DNA of 64,000 bases from Mumia flava (GTDB lineage Bacteria; Actinomycetota; Actinomycetes; Propionibacteriales; Nocardioidaceae). The position numbers and the translations under genes were made by a program. The stretch spans positions 992,001 through 1,056,000 of the forward strand of contig NZ_PGEZ01000001.1 of assembly GCF_002797495.1 (NCBI RefSeq), read 5' to 3'. Below the pieces are notes generated by a model. The model ran no database searches. It was not told the DNA's origin and was given only the letters and a program-made list of their open reading frames with translations. Positions 1-7,539 of this stretch are shown piece after piece. Position 1 is the first letter of the stretch, and every line of letters starts with the position of its first letter.

Positions 1-935
1 CCGAGCACGAGGAACGGGATCGGGAGGAACGGGATGTACAGCAGCGACCCCGCGTAGCGCGGGTCGCGCTGCCAGTACGTCAAGCAGCGCGCGGCGACGA
101 CACCGACCGGCGAGGAGGGCAGCCGGTCGAACCAGCCGTAGCCGTGTGTCCGGGTCGCGGCTGTCCGGGCGGGCGGGCTGACGAGTGCCCGCTCCATCGC
201 CGACGCCCACACCCGCAGGCCGACGAGGAGCGTGACGACGCAGATCGCCGTACGGCCGAGCAGGCTCCACCACAACCCTTCAGCGACGTCGGCACCGAGC
301 GCCCAGGGCGCCCCCGCCGGCGTCCAGGCGACGACGCCGGCCGTGCTCTCGAGCAAGCTACCGCTCACCCCCCGGTCGAGGATCGGGCTGATCAGCGGAA
401 GGAGCGCGAGGGGCAGCACGACCAGCGCCGTGACGACCTCACGGAACCGCCGGCGCTCACTGAGCGGCGCCAGGACCGCGACGACGGCCCGGGCCCCGAC
501 GACGCACAGCGCGAGCCCGAGCACACCGCCGACGAGGCCGACGAGCGCGGCGAGCGGCTCGTCCCACCACACCAGGGCACTCGCCAGCGCTGACGCCGCC
601 GTGGTGGCTCCGGGGACGCCGACCAGGGTCGCGAGCGCCAGGCCGACCACGAGCGAGCGCGGGTCCAGACCCAGCGGCTGAAAGCGACGAGCATCGAGAG
701 TCGAGTCCAGTCCCTGAGCGACCACCGGGATGATCCACCAGCCGAGCACCGCGGGCGCCCCGATCAGGACCAGGCCGGTCCGCGCCGCACCCGGGTCGGC
801 GAACGAGGCCGCGACCGCGCCGGCGACCACGAGGACCACGATCCCGAGGGCCCACAGCGCGAACAGTGCGAACCCGACGACCTGCCACGGGGAGCGACGC
901 CAACCATTGACCAGCAGCGTCAGCTTCAGCCTCAC
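1..935 (-). CDS. ABC transporter permease, ABC-2-like (partial, runs off the window)
   Basis: Integral membrane partner of the ATPase gene that precedes it. Reading leftwards from a GTG at 935, the frame stays open to the window edge (about 311 residues, C-terminus missing). It shows several long hydrophobic stretches (FALFALWALGIVVLVVAGAV near the N-terminus, then LVLIGAPAVLGWWIIPVVA, and two more in the middle), as expected of an exporter membrane subunit. The GTG overlaps the stop codon of the ATPase gene by four bases (GTGA), so the two are translationally coupled. The substrate cannot be read from the sequence. I translated this frame by hand; family naming as ABC-2 type is inference from topology and context. 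Confidence 0.75.
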   Translation of the reverse strand, partial: MRLKLTLLVNGWRRSPWQVVGFALFALWALGIVVLVVAGAVAASFADPGAARTGLVLIGAPAVLGWWIIPVVAQGLDSTLDARRFQPLGLDPRSLVVGLALATLVGVPGATTAASALASALVWWDEPLAALVGLVGGVLGLALCVVGARAVVAVLAPLSERRRFREVVTALVVLPLALLPLISPILDRGVSGSLLESTAGVVAWTPAGAPWALGADVAEGLWWSLLGRTAICVVTLLVGLRVWASAMERALVSPPARTAATRTHGYGWFDRLPSSPVGVVAARCLTYWQRDPRYAGSLLYIPFLPIPFLVL

Positions 936-1741
936 GAGGACTGCAGCCACGCCAGGTCCTCGGTCGTGGTGGCGCCGCCGACGAGGTCGACGAACCGCTC
1001 CTCCAGGCTGCCCTCGCCGCGCACCGCGTCGATCGTGCCAGCGGCGACGACGACACCCCGGGCAACCACGGCGACGTGGTCGCACATCCGCTCGACGAGG
1101 TCCATCACGTGCGACGACACGACGACCGTGCCGCCGGTCTCGACGAATCGGGTGAGGAGGCCCCGGATGCCCGCGGCGCTGACCGGGTCGACGGACTCGA
1201 ACGGCTCGTCGAGGACCAGGACCCGTGGCGCGTGCACGAGGGCGGAGGCCAGCGCGACCTTCTTGGTCATGCCGGCGGAGTAGTCGACCACGAGCTGGTC
1301 GGCCGCCTCGGCGAGTCCGAGTGCGCCGAGCAGGTCGTCGGTGCGGCTGCGCGCCGTCGCGCGGTCGAGACCGCGGAGCTCACCGGCGTAGGCGATCAGC
1401 TGCGCGCCGGTGAGCCGGTCGAACAGGCGCATCCCGTCCGGGAGGACGCCGATCTGCGGCTTGGCCCGTCGCGGGTCGGACCACACGTCGACGCCGTGCA
1501 CGGTGACGGTCCCGCGGTCGGGGCGGAGCAGACCGGTCGCCATCGACAGCATCGTCGTCTTGCCGGCGCCGTTCGGCCCGACCACGCCGTAGAACGACCC
1601 GGCGGGGACGTCGAGGCTCACCTGGGCCACGGCGAGGGTGCTGCCGAACGACCTGGTCAGGCCGCGCAACGACAGGGCTGCGGAGGGGTCGGGGACGGCT
1701 GCGTGGTCGTCCGGTTCGGTCACGACGTCGCGAGCGGGCAC
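932..1741 (-). CDS. ABC transporter ATP-binding protein (exporter type)
   Basis: Cytoplasmic ATPase subunit of an ABC exporter, 269 aa. Visible motifs in order are Walker A GPNGAGKT (about residues 55-62), a degenerate signature YSAGM (154-158) instead of LSGGQ, Walker B LVLDEP (175-180) and the switch histidine in SSHVMD (about 211). The YSAGM-type signature and single small domain match the CcmA/multidrug-type exporter group. GTG start at 1741 is preceded by GGAGATGAG. It overlaps by four bases the permease gene downstream, forming a two-gene exporter operon. Substrate unknown. Confidence 0.93.
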   Translation of the reverse strand: MPARDVVTEPDDHAAVPDPSAALSLRGLTRSFGSTLAVAQVSLDVPAGSFYGVVGPNGAGKTTMLSMATGLLRPDRGTVTVHGVDVWSDPRRAKPQIGVLPDGMRLFDRLTGAQLIAYAGELRGLDRATARSRTDDLLGALGLAEAADQLVVDYSAGMTKKVALASALVHAPRVLVLDEPFESVDPVSAAGIRGLLTRFVETGGTVVVSSHVMDLVERMCDHVAVVARGVVVAAGTIDAVRGEGSLEERFVDLVGGATTTEDLAWLQSS

Positions 1742-1836
1742 CTCATCTCCTTCGGACGGGAGGTCCCACCGTACGTCGCGCCGGTGTCAGTCCCGAAGGC
1801 CGCCTGCGTCCTCGCTCCGCGGTGGGCGCACCGGCC

Positions 1837-2733
1837 TCAGGAGCGCACCTCGAGCGTGCAGCACTTGATCCCGCCGCCGGCCTTCAGCAGCTCGGAGAGG
1901 TCCAGCGGGACCGGGACGTAGCCGCGCTCCTTGAGCTGGACGTGCAGACCGGGCGCCTGGTCCGTCACGAAGACGTGCAGGCCGTCGGAGACCGCGTTCA
2001 GACCGAGCACCGCGGCCTCGTCGCCCCCGACCAGCACCGCGTCGGGGAACATCCGCTCGAGACGTCGCCGCGAGGACGGTGAGAAGGCGTCGGGGTGGTA
2101 GGCGATGTTGGCGTCGTCGAGCGCGAACAGCGCGGTGTCGAGGTGGTAGTAGCGCGGGTCGACGAGCTGGAGCGTGACCACCGGCGCGTCGAAGTACGCG
2201 GCCACCTCCGTGTGCGCACCGGCGGCCGTACGGAAGCCGGTGCCGGCGAGCACGAGGTCGCCGACCGCGACCAGGTCGCCCTCGCCCTCGTTGACCCAGG
2301 CCGCCTGGCGGCCGCCCCCGATCCCGGCCGACTTCAGCCACGCGGTGTGGGCCGCGGCCTCGTCGGTCCGTTCGGGGTGGGCGAAGCGCGCGACCAGAGC
2401 GCGCCCGGCGCGGACGAACGAGCCGTTCGCCGCGAAGACCATGTCCGGCAGACCCGGCACCGGGTCCAGGAGGTCCACCGTGTGGCCGTGGGCCTCGTAC
2501 GTCGCGCGCAGCGTCTCCCACTGCTCGATGGCCAGATCCCGGTCGACACCCGCCTCGGTGCTCATCCACGGGTTGATCGAGTACGTCACGTCGAAGTGGT
2601 CGGGTCGGCACATCAGGAACCGGCGCGGGCGCGGGGCGCGCAGCGGGATCACCGGCGCGAGATCCTGCGGGTCGGCGTCCTCGGTGGCGGCCGCGAAGGG
2701 CGGATCGGCGGCGACGAGCGTGTCGGCGGTCAT
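1837..2733 (-). CDS. ddaH: Dimethylargininase (N,N-dimethylarginine dimethylaminohydrolase)
   Basis: Cytosolic amidinotransferase-fold hydrolase, 298 aa, expected to convert methylated arginines to citrulline plus methylamines. The family landmarks are visible: LPDMVFAANG near residues 95-105, the catalytic-histidine segment YYHLDTALF near 190, and the C-terminal nucleophile region GGGIKCCTLEV (Cys 291/292). GAGGGAG sits upstream of the ATG at 2733. An Lrp/AsnC regulator is transcribed divergently, with a perfect palindrome between them, suggesting amino-acid-responsive control. In related actinobacteria this gene often pairs with ornithine aminotransferase; none is present here. Arginine deiminase activity is the main alternative. 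Confidence 0.85.
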   Translation of the reverse strand: MTADTLVAADPPFAAATEDADPQDLAPVIPLRAPRPRRFLMCRPDHFDVTYSINPWMSTEAGVDRDLAIEQWETLRATYEAHGHTVDLLDPVPGLPDMVFAANGSFVRAGRALVARFAHPERTDEAAAHTAWLKSAGIGGGRQAAWVNEGEGDLVAVGDLVLAGTGFRTAAGAHTEVAAYFDAPVVTLQLVDPRYYHLDTALFALDDANIAYHPDAFSPSSRRRLERMFPDAVLVGGDEAAVLGLNAVSDGLHVFVTDQAPGLHVQLKERGYVPVPLDLSELLKAGGGIKCCTLEVRS

Positions 2734-2814
2734 GGCGGCTCCCTCTCAACGGCTCCCGGTGCGACGTGAAGTCTCGACGGTATGCGCGGCACGCTGCACG
2801 AACAACGCTGATCG

Positions 2815-2831
2815 CTTGCACGTCGTGCAAG
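2815..2831. promoter_or_regulatory. Palindromic operator candidate between ddaH and lrp
   Basis: Perfect 17-bp inverted repeat, CTTGCACG-T-CGTGCAAG, located in the 148-bp divergent intergenic region, 51 bp upstream of the regulator start. Its position and symmetry fit a binding site for the Lrp/AsnC protein encoded next to it. Binding is inference. Confidence 0.55.
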
Positions 2832-2881
2832 AATCGAAGCAAGATCAGGGACTTATCGACGATTCGTTCAACGAGGTGACG

Positions 2882-3322
2882 ATGGACACGATCGACCGCG
2901 ACATCATCGGCTGCCTGACCCGCGACGCGCGGGCGACCTACGCCGAGATCGGGCAGCAGGTCGGCCTGTCGGCGCCGGGGGTGAAGCGGCGGGTCGACGC
3001 GATGCGTTCACGCGGTCAGATCCGAGGCTTCACCGCCCTGATCGACCCCTCGGCGCTCGGCTGGACCACCGAGGCCTACGTCGAGGTCTACTACGACGGC
3101 AACGTCTCCGCGAAGGAGCTCAAGCGCAATCTCGAGCAGATCCCGCAGGTGGTCGGCGCGTGGACGGTCGCCGGCAACGCCGACGCGATCGTGCACGTCA
3201 TGGCGACCAGCATGGGCGAGATCGAGGAGGTCGTCGAGCGGATGCGAGAGCACGCGAAGGTCGAGCGGACCCGCAGTGCGATCGTGATGTCACGCCTGTT
3301 CGAGCGCTCCCGCACCCGCTGA
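2882..3322 (+). CDS. Lrp/AsnC family transcriptional regulator
   Basis: DNA-binding amino-acid-responsive regulator, 146 aa, typical family length. The N-terminal AsnC helix-turn-helix runs from MDTIDRDIIGCL through SAPGVKRRVDAM (about residues 1-55); the remainder is the RAM effector/oligomerisation domain (ALGWTTEAYVEVYYDG, then VVGAWTVAGNADAIVHVMA). I chose ATG 2882 because GAGGTG precedes it and it aligns with the family's usual N-terminus; upstream in-frame codons would add a non-homologous extension. Divergent from ddaH, so it probably controls that gene and itself. Confidence 0.93.
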   Translation: MDTIDRDIIGCLTRDARATYAEIGQQVGLSAPGVKRRVDAMRSRGQIRGFTALIDPSALGWTTEAYVEVYYDGNVSAKELKRNLEQIPQVVGAWTVAGNADAIVHVMATSMGEIEEVVERMREHAKVERTRSAIVMSRLFERSRTR

Positions 3323-3336
3323 CCGGAGCGTCCCGC

Positions 3337-4740
3337 TCAGCGACCGATCACGCGGGCGGCGCGCTCCTTGCCGTTGGCGGCGGCCTGCTCCGGTGACGTC
3401 CAGACGTCGGCGCTGGTCGGCCCACGCGAGGCCGGCTGCTCGCGCGCGAGATCGTCGTAGGCGGCGAAGAGGTCCCGCAGCAGGACGTCGATCATCTGCC
3501 GGCTGAGGTCGAGGCGGCAGACCACCCGCATCAGGTGGACCGACTCCGCGTTCGGCGGCAGGTTGTACGCCGGCACGATCCAGCCGTGCTCCCGCAGCCG
3601 CGACGACAGGTGGTAGACGTCGAAGCCAGGGTCCCCGACGAGCGAGAACGTGACGACCGGCTCGGGGAGCTCGGGGTTGAGGATCGTGAACTTCCCCGAC
3701 GCCTCCAGCTGCTCGTTCAGGTGGCGAGCGTTCGCGAGCGTGTTCGCGACGATCGCCTCGTAGCCGGCGCGGCCGAGACGCAGGAAGTTGTACATCTGCG
3801 CCTGGATCATCGCCGAGCCGCGGGAGAAGTTGAACGTGTACGTCGGCTGCGCGCCCCCGAGGTAGTTCACGCTGAAGATGAGGTCCTTCGGCAGCGAGTC
3901 GCGGTCCCGGAACACCAGCCAGCCGACGCCCGGGTAGACCAACCCGTACTTGTGACCCGAGGCATTGATCGACGCGACCTGCTCGAGCCGGAAGTCGAAC
4001 TTGTGGTCGGGCTCGGCGAACGGCGCGATGAAGGCGCCGCTGGCCCCGTCGACGTGGATCGGGATGTCCCACCCCTGCTGCGCCTTGATCTCGAGCAGCA
4101 GGTCGTTGACCTCCTCGATCGGGTCCGCACCACCGGTGTGCGTGGTGCCCTGGACGACCCCGACCCCGATCGTGTTCTCGTCGACCTGCGCACGCACGTC
4201 CTCGGGATCCAGGACGTAGCGGTCGGGGCTCATCGGGATCCGGCGGGGCTCGACGTCGAAGTAGTTCGCGAACTTGTCCCACACCACGTGGGTCTCCGCG
4301 CCGTAGACCATGTTCGGGCGGTCGGCCGGCAGCCCGGCGGCCTGGCGCGCGTTGCGCCACCGGCGCTTGTGCGCGAGCATCCCCAGCATGATCGCCTCCG
4401 ACGAGCCGATCGTGGCGACGCCGACCGTCTGCGCCGGGTCCGGAGCGTTGAAGAGGTCGCCGAGCATGTGCACGCACGCCTCCTCGACGAGCGACGCAGC
4501 CGGGTACTCCTCGTGGTCGATGTGGTTCTTGCTCAGCGTGTCGCGGATCAGCTCCTCGGCCTGCGGCTCCATCCAGGTCGTGACGAACGAGGCGAGGTTG
4601 AGGGTCGGGCGCCCGTCGAGCATCAGGCCCGTGTGCAGCAGCGCGTAGACCTCGTCGGCGTCCATCCCCTCCTCGGGGAACTTCGTCGGGTCGATGTGCT
4701 CGCGAAAGCCCCGACGACCGTGGATCGGGAGGTCGCTCAT
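3337..4740 (-). CDS. gadB: Glutamate decarboxylase (PLP-dependent)
   Basis: Cytosolic group II PLP enzyme, 467 aa, converting glutamate to GABA plus CO2 and consuming a proton. PLP-site features are HVDGASGAF (about 229-238) and the Schiff-base lysine in NASGHKYGLVYPG (Lys 264). Length matches bacterial GadB. Its ATG overlaps the stop of the SHOCT gene upstream by four bases (ATGA), so it ends an operon DUF6325-SHOCT-gadB. No GadC antiporter is seen in the window, so the acid-resistance role is open. Convergent with lrp, 14 bp apart. Confidence 0.95.
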   Translation of the reverse strand: MSDLPIHGRRGFREHIDPTKFPEEGMDADEVYALLHTGLMLDGRPTLNLASFVTTWMEPQAEELIRDTLSKNHIDHEEYPAASLVEEACVHMLGDLFNAPDPAQTVGVATIGSSEAIMLGMLAHKRRWRNARQAAGLPADRPNMVYGAETHVVWDKFANYFDVEPRRIPMSPDRYVLDPEDVRAQVDENTIGVGVVQGTTHTGGADPIEEVNDLLLEIKAQQGWDIPIHVDGASGAFIAPFAEPDHKFDFRLEQVASINASGHKYGLVYPGVGWLVFRDRDSLPKDLIFSVNYLGGAQPTYTFNFSRGSAMIQAQMYNFLRLGRAGYEAIVANTLANARHLNEQLEASGKFTILNPELPEPVVTFSLVGDPGFDVYHLSSRLREHGWIVPAYNLPPNAESVHLMRVVCRLDLSRQMIDVLLRDLFAAYDDLAREQPASRGPTSADVWTSPEQAAANGKERAARVIGR

Positions 4741-5072
4741 CCGAGGATCCGCGCCTTCTGCGCGGCGAACTCCTCGTCGGTGAGGATCCCCTGGGCCTTG
4801 AGGTCCGCGAGGTCCTTGAGCTGCTGGATGGTGTCGCCGCCGGCGGGTGCGGGCGCGGCGGCGGGCGGCTGCTGGTACTGCTGGGGCTGCGCGTACTGCT
4901 GCTGCGGCTGCGCGTACGCCTCCTGCTGGTACGCGGCCTGCCGCTCGGCGGCGATGTGAGCGTCCCGCTCGGCGAAGCGCTCGGCCTGCCGGCGCTGCAC
5001 GCGGCCGTTCACGGCCGAGGCGGTTCCTGCGATGACGGCGGTGCGGGCGACGCCCCTGAGAAGTCCTGGCAT
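4737..5072 (-). CDS. Small SHOCT-domain protein
   Basis: 111 aa. The N-terminus (LLRGVARTAVIAGTASAV) is weakly hydrophobic, the middle is a Gln/Tyr/Pro-rich linker (about residues 45-75), and the C-terminal 30 residues (IQQLKDLADLKAQGILTDEE...) are a clear SHOCT domain, a short helical hairpin found at the end of many bacterial proteins. Function of SHOCT proteins is poorly known; membrane association or oligomerisation is inferred. It lies between a DUF6325 gene (37 bp upstream) and gadB (4-base overlap). Confidence 0.85.
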   Translation of the reverse strand: MPGLLRGVARTAVIAGTASAVNGRVQRRQAERFAERDAHIAAERQAAYQQEAYAQPQQQYAQPQQYQQPPAAAPAPAGGDTIQQLKDLADLKAQGILTDEEFAAQKARILG

Positions 5073-5109
5073 GATGGCGATCCTTTCGAAGGTGGGTGCT
5101 CGGTCGACT

Positions 5110-5553
5110 TCAGAGGGCGTTCTCGGCGGCCTCAGCGGCCTCGAGCACGTCGACGATCGTCTGGGCGGGGATCCGTTCGCTCGCGACGACCTGGGCCCCG
5201 GCGCTGAAGGCGGCGTTCACGAAGGGCACCGCCCACGCGTTCTCGTACGCCACCAGCAGGCCGATCGTGTCGGGCTCGAGCGCCTCGGCCGACTCGGCCA
5301 GGTCGGTCTCGTCGAACATGTCGGAGCGTGCGCCGGCGAACGGCGCGAAACCGCCGGCATCGTCGGAGGAGCCGAGGTCGAGGGCCAGGCAGCTGCCGTC
5401 GGCGGCCTTGCGCAGCACGGCGACGTCGTAGAGGCGCACGGTGCCGCTGTCGACCAGGTCGGTCAGAGCCTGGGCAGCCGGCCCGATGTCGGCCGACCCC
5501 GGGAACTCCACGAGGATGAAGTCGACCGGACCGGGCAGAGTTTCGTCAGTCAC
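5110..5553 (-). CDS. DUF6325-like protein
   Basis: 147 aa, soluble-looking, acidic. The opening GPVDFILVEFPG and the later LYDVAVLRKAADGS and ALEPDTIGLLVAYENAWAVPF resemble the DUF6325/DUF1269-type family often found beside SHOCT proteins in actinobacteria. No catalytic motif is evident. Starts with GTG at 5553 preceded by AAGGG; first gene of the operon with the SHOCT protein and glutamate decarboxylase. A role in stress physiology is inference from the company it keeps. Confidence 0.72.
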   Translation of the reverse strand: MTDETLPGPVDFILVEFPGSADIGPAAQALTDLVDSGTVRLYDVAVLRKAADGSCLALDLGSSDDAGGFAPFAGARSDMFDETDLAESAEALEPDTIGLLVAYENAWAVPFVNAAFSAGAQVVASERIPAQTIVDVLEAAEAAENAL

Positions 5554-5745
5554 GATGGATCCCTTCTGAGATGGGGGCCTCGATCGTCCCGCCGATGTCG
5601 CCCCCCGGACGTCGGCGCCACGGGTGACGCTACCGACAGTTCATCACGTGCGTCGCCACGTTGTTCACGATGTCCGAGTTGTCCACCGTGCGCCGCACTC
5701 GGAAGGTGCTCCAGGCACGAGAAGGGAGCTGGGCCGACGCTCCGC

Positions 5746-7296
5746 TCAGCGCTGCACGGTGGTCGATTCCGTCGGCAGACCCAGGACGTAGGCCGTGCGC
5801 TCCAGCGTCTCGGCGGCGAGCGCCGGATCGTCCGACAGGCGGCGGCCGTAGCTCGGCATCAGCTTCTCCAGCGCCGGCGCCCAGTCCTCGGAACGGTCGG
5901 CGAAGCAGCGCTCCAGGACATCGAGCATGGCCGCGGCGGCGGTGGACGCGCCGGGCGAGGCGCCGAGCAGCCCCGCGATCGAGCCGTCCGCGGCCGTGAT
6001 CACCTCGGTGCCGAACTGGAGCACACCGCCCCGACCGGGGACACGCTTGATCACCTGGACCCGTTGGCCGGCGACGACCTTCTCCCAGTCGGCCGGGTCC
6101 GCCTCGGGGTAGAAGGCGTGGAGCTCGGCGAGCTGCGCCTTCTTCGACGCGAGGACCTGCCCGAACAGGTAGAGGACCAGGCCGACGTTGCGCAGGCCGA
6201 CCTGGAGCATCGGGATCACGTTGTGCAGCCGTACGGAACGCAGCAGGTCGAAGAGCGACCCGTTCTTCAGGAACCGCGGGCTGAAGCCGGCGTACGGGCC
6301 GAACATCAGGCTCGGCTGCCCGTCGACCACGCGCGCGTCGAGGTGCGGCACCGACATCGGCGGCGCGCCGACGGCTGCCTGCCCGTAGACCTTCGCCTGG
6401 TGTCGCGCGACGATCTCGGGGTTGCTGGTCCTCCAGAACTGGCCGGACACCGGGAACCCGCCGAACCCGCGGACCTCCGGGATGCCGGAGCGCTGGAGCA
6501 GCGTCAGCGCGAGCCCGCCCGCGCCCACGAAGACGAAGCGCGCCGTCGTGTCGAACCGTCGCTCGCCTCGGGGAGCCTCGGGCCGCCTGCCGCGCACGCG
6601 CCAGCCGTCGCTGTGCCTCCGCAGCCGCTCGACCTCGACGCCCAGCTCCAGGTCGATCGCCCCGGAGTCGGCGAGGCCGCTGATCATCTGGCGGGTCAGG
6701 GAGCCGAAGTCGACGTCCGTCCCGGCGAGCGACCGGGTGGCCGCGATCGGCTCGCCGCTCGAGCGCCCGGCGACCAGCAGCGGCGCCCAGGACGCGATGA
6801 CCTCGGGGTCCTCGGTGTACTCGAGACCGGCGAAGAGCGGGTGGTCGGCGAGGAGCTCGTAGCGTCGCTTCAGGTAGTCGACGTTCTCCCTGCCGGTGAC
6901 GAGGCTCATGTGCGGGGTCGGGTGCACGAACGACGTCGGGTCGGGGACCTGCCCGCTGTCGACGAGCGCGGCCCACAGCTGGCGGCTGAGCTGGAACTGC
7001 TCGTTGACGTCGATCGCCTTCGCGACGTCGACGGTGCCGTCGGGCGCCTCGGGCGAGTAGTTGAGCTCGCAGAGCGCGGCGTGCCCGGTGCCGGCGTTGT
7101 TCCAGGGACCTGACGACTCGAGGGCGAGCTCGTCGAGGCGCTCGACGACGGCGATCCGCCACGTCGGCTCCACCTGGTGCAGCAGCGTCGCGAGCGTCGC
7201 GGACATCACGCCGCCGCCCACGAGCAGCGCGTCGTACGCGAAGCCCCCCGATCCCCCGCCGCCGGTCGTGCTGAGCGCGTCGGTCTCACGGTTCAC
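5746..7296 (-). CDS. mqo: Malate:quinone oxidoreductase
   Basis: Peripheral membrane FAD enzyme of the TCA cycle that oxidises malate to oxaloacetate and feeds electrons to menaquinone; 516 aa with this start. The FAD-binding dinucleotide motif DALLVGGGVMSATLA is at about 22-36, followed by the Mqo-characteristic ESSGPWNNAGTGHAA and FGPYAGFSPRFLK. An in-frame ATG exists 56 codons upstream, but the extra segment is low-complexity; GTG 7296 has GGAG eight bases upstream and places the FAD motif close to the N-terminus as in the family. Single gene, with fumarase elsewhere in the window supplying malate. Confidence 0.93.
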   Translation of the reverse strand: MNRETDALSTTGGGGSGGFAYDALLVGGGVMSATLATLLHQVEPTWRIAVVERLDELALESSGPWNNAGTGHAALCELNYSPEAPDGTVDVAKAIDVNEQFQLSRQLWAALVDSGQVPDPTSFVHPTPHMSLVTGRENVDYLKRRYELLADHPLFAGLEYTEDPEVIASWAPLLVAGRSSGEPIAATRSLAGTDVDFGSLTRQMISGLADSGAIDLELGVEVERLRRHSDGWRVRGRRPEAPRGERRFDTTARFVFVGAGGLALTLLQRSGIPEVRGFGGFPVSGQFWRTSNPEIVARHQAKVYGQAAVGAPPMSVPHLDARVVDGQPSLMFGPYAGFSPRFLKNGSLFDLLRSVRLHNVIPMLQVGLRNVGLVLYLFGQVLASKKAQLAELHAFYPEADPADWEKVVAGQRVQVIKRVPGRGGVLQFGTEVITAADGSIAGLLGASPGASTAAAAMLDVLERCFADRSEDWAPALEKLMPSYGRRLSDDPALAAETLERTAYVLGLPTESTTVQR

Positions 7297-7487
7297 GTCA
7301 TGGTCTCCTGCAGGCGGGGGGCATGGATCGACGCCGCCGGCCGTACGGCTCCGCGGCGCCTCGTGCGCCGACGCGTCGGCGCACGTCCAGTTGACCACTG
7401 CAACGACCTGCAGACGAAGCTGAGCGCGTGAGATCTTCGACACCCCCGAGGTGAGCTCGCCCACACCGGACGGGTGAGAACGCAGAC

Positions 7488-7520
7488 GTCCCCCTCCCCT
7501 GGGGTCCAGGGAAGGGGGAC
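7488..7520 (-). terminator. Hairpin terminator after the LPXTG protein gene
   Basis: GTCCCCCTCCC and GGGAAGGGGGAC pair across a short loop, with one bulged base, 20 bp beyond the surface-protein stop codon and upstream of mqo. Strong GC stem without a clear T tract, as usual in high-GC actinobacteria. Confidence 0.6.
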
Positions 7521-7539
7521 GATCAGCGAACGGTGTCGA

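Noticed and set aside
1076-1921. Long plus-strand open frame (281 codons) over the ABC ATPase region
   Set aside because: It is the reverse complement of an unmistakable ATPase with Walker motifs; high GC keeps antisense frames open.
5032-7113. 693-codon plus-strand frame across DUF6325 and mqo
   Set aside because: Antisense to real genes, Arg/Gly/His-rich, no start context or domain.
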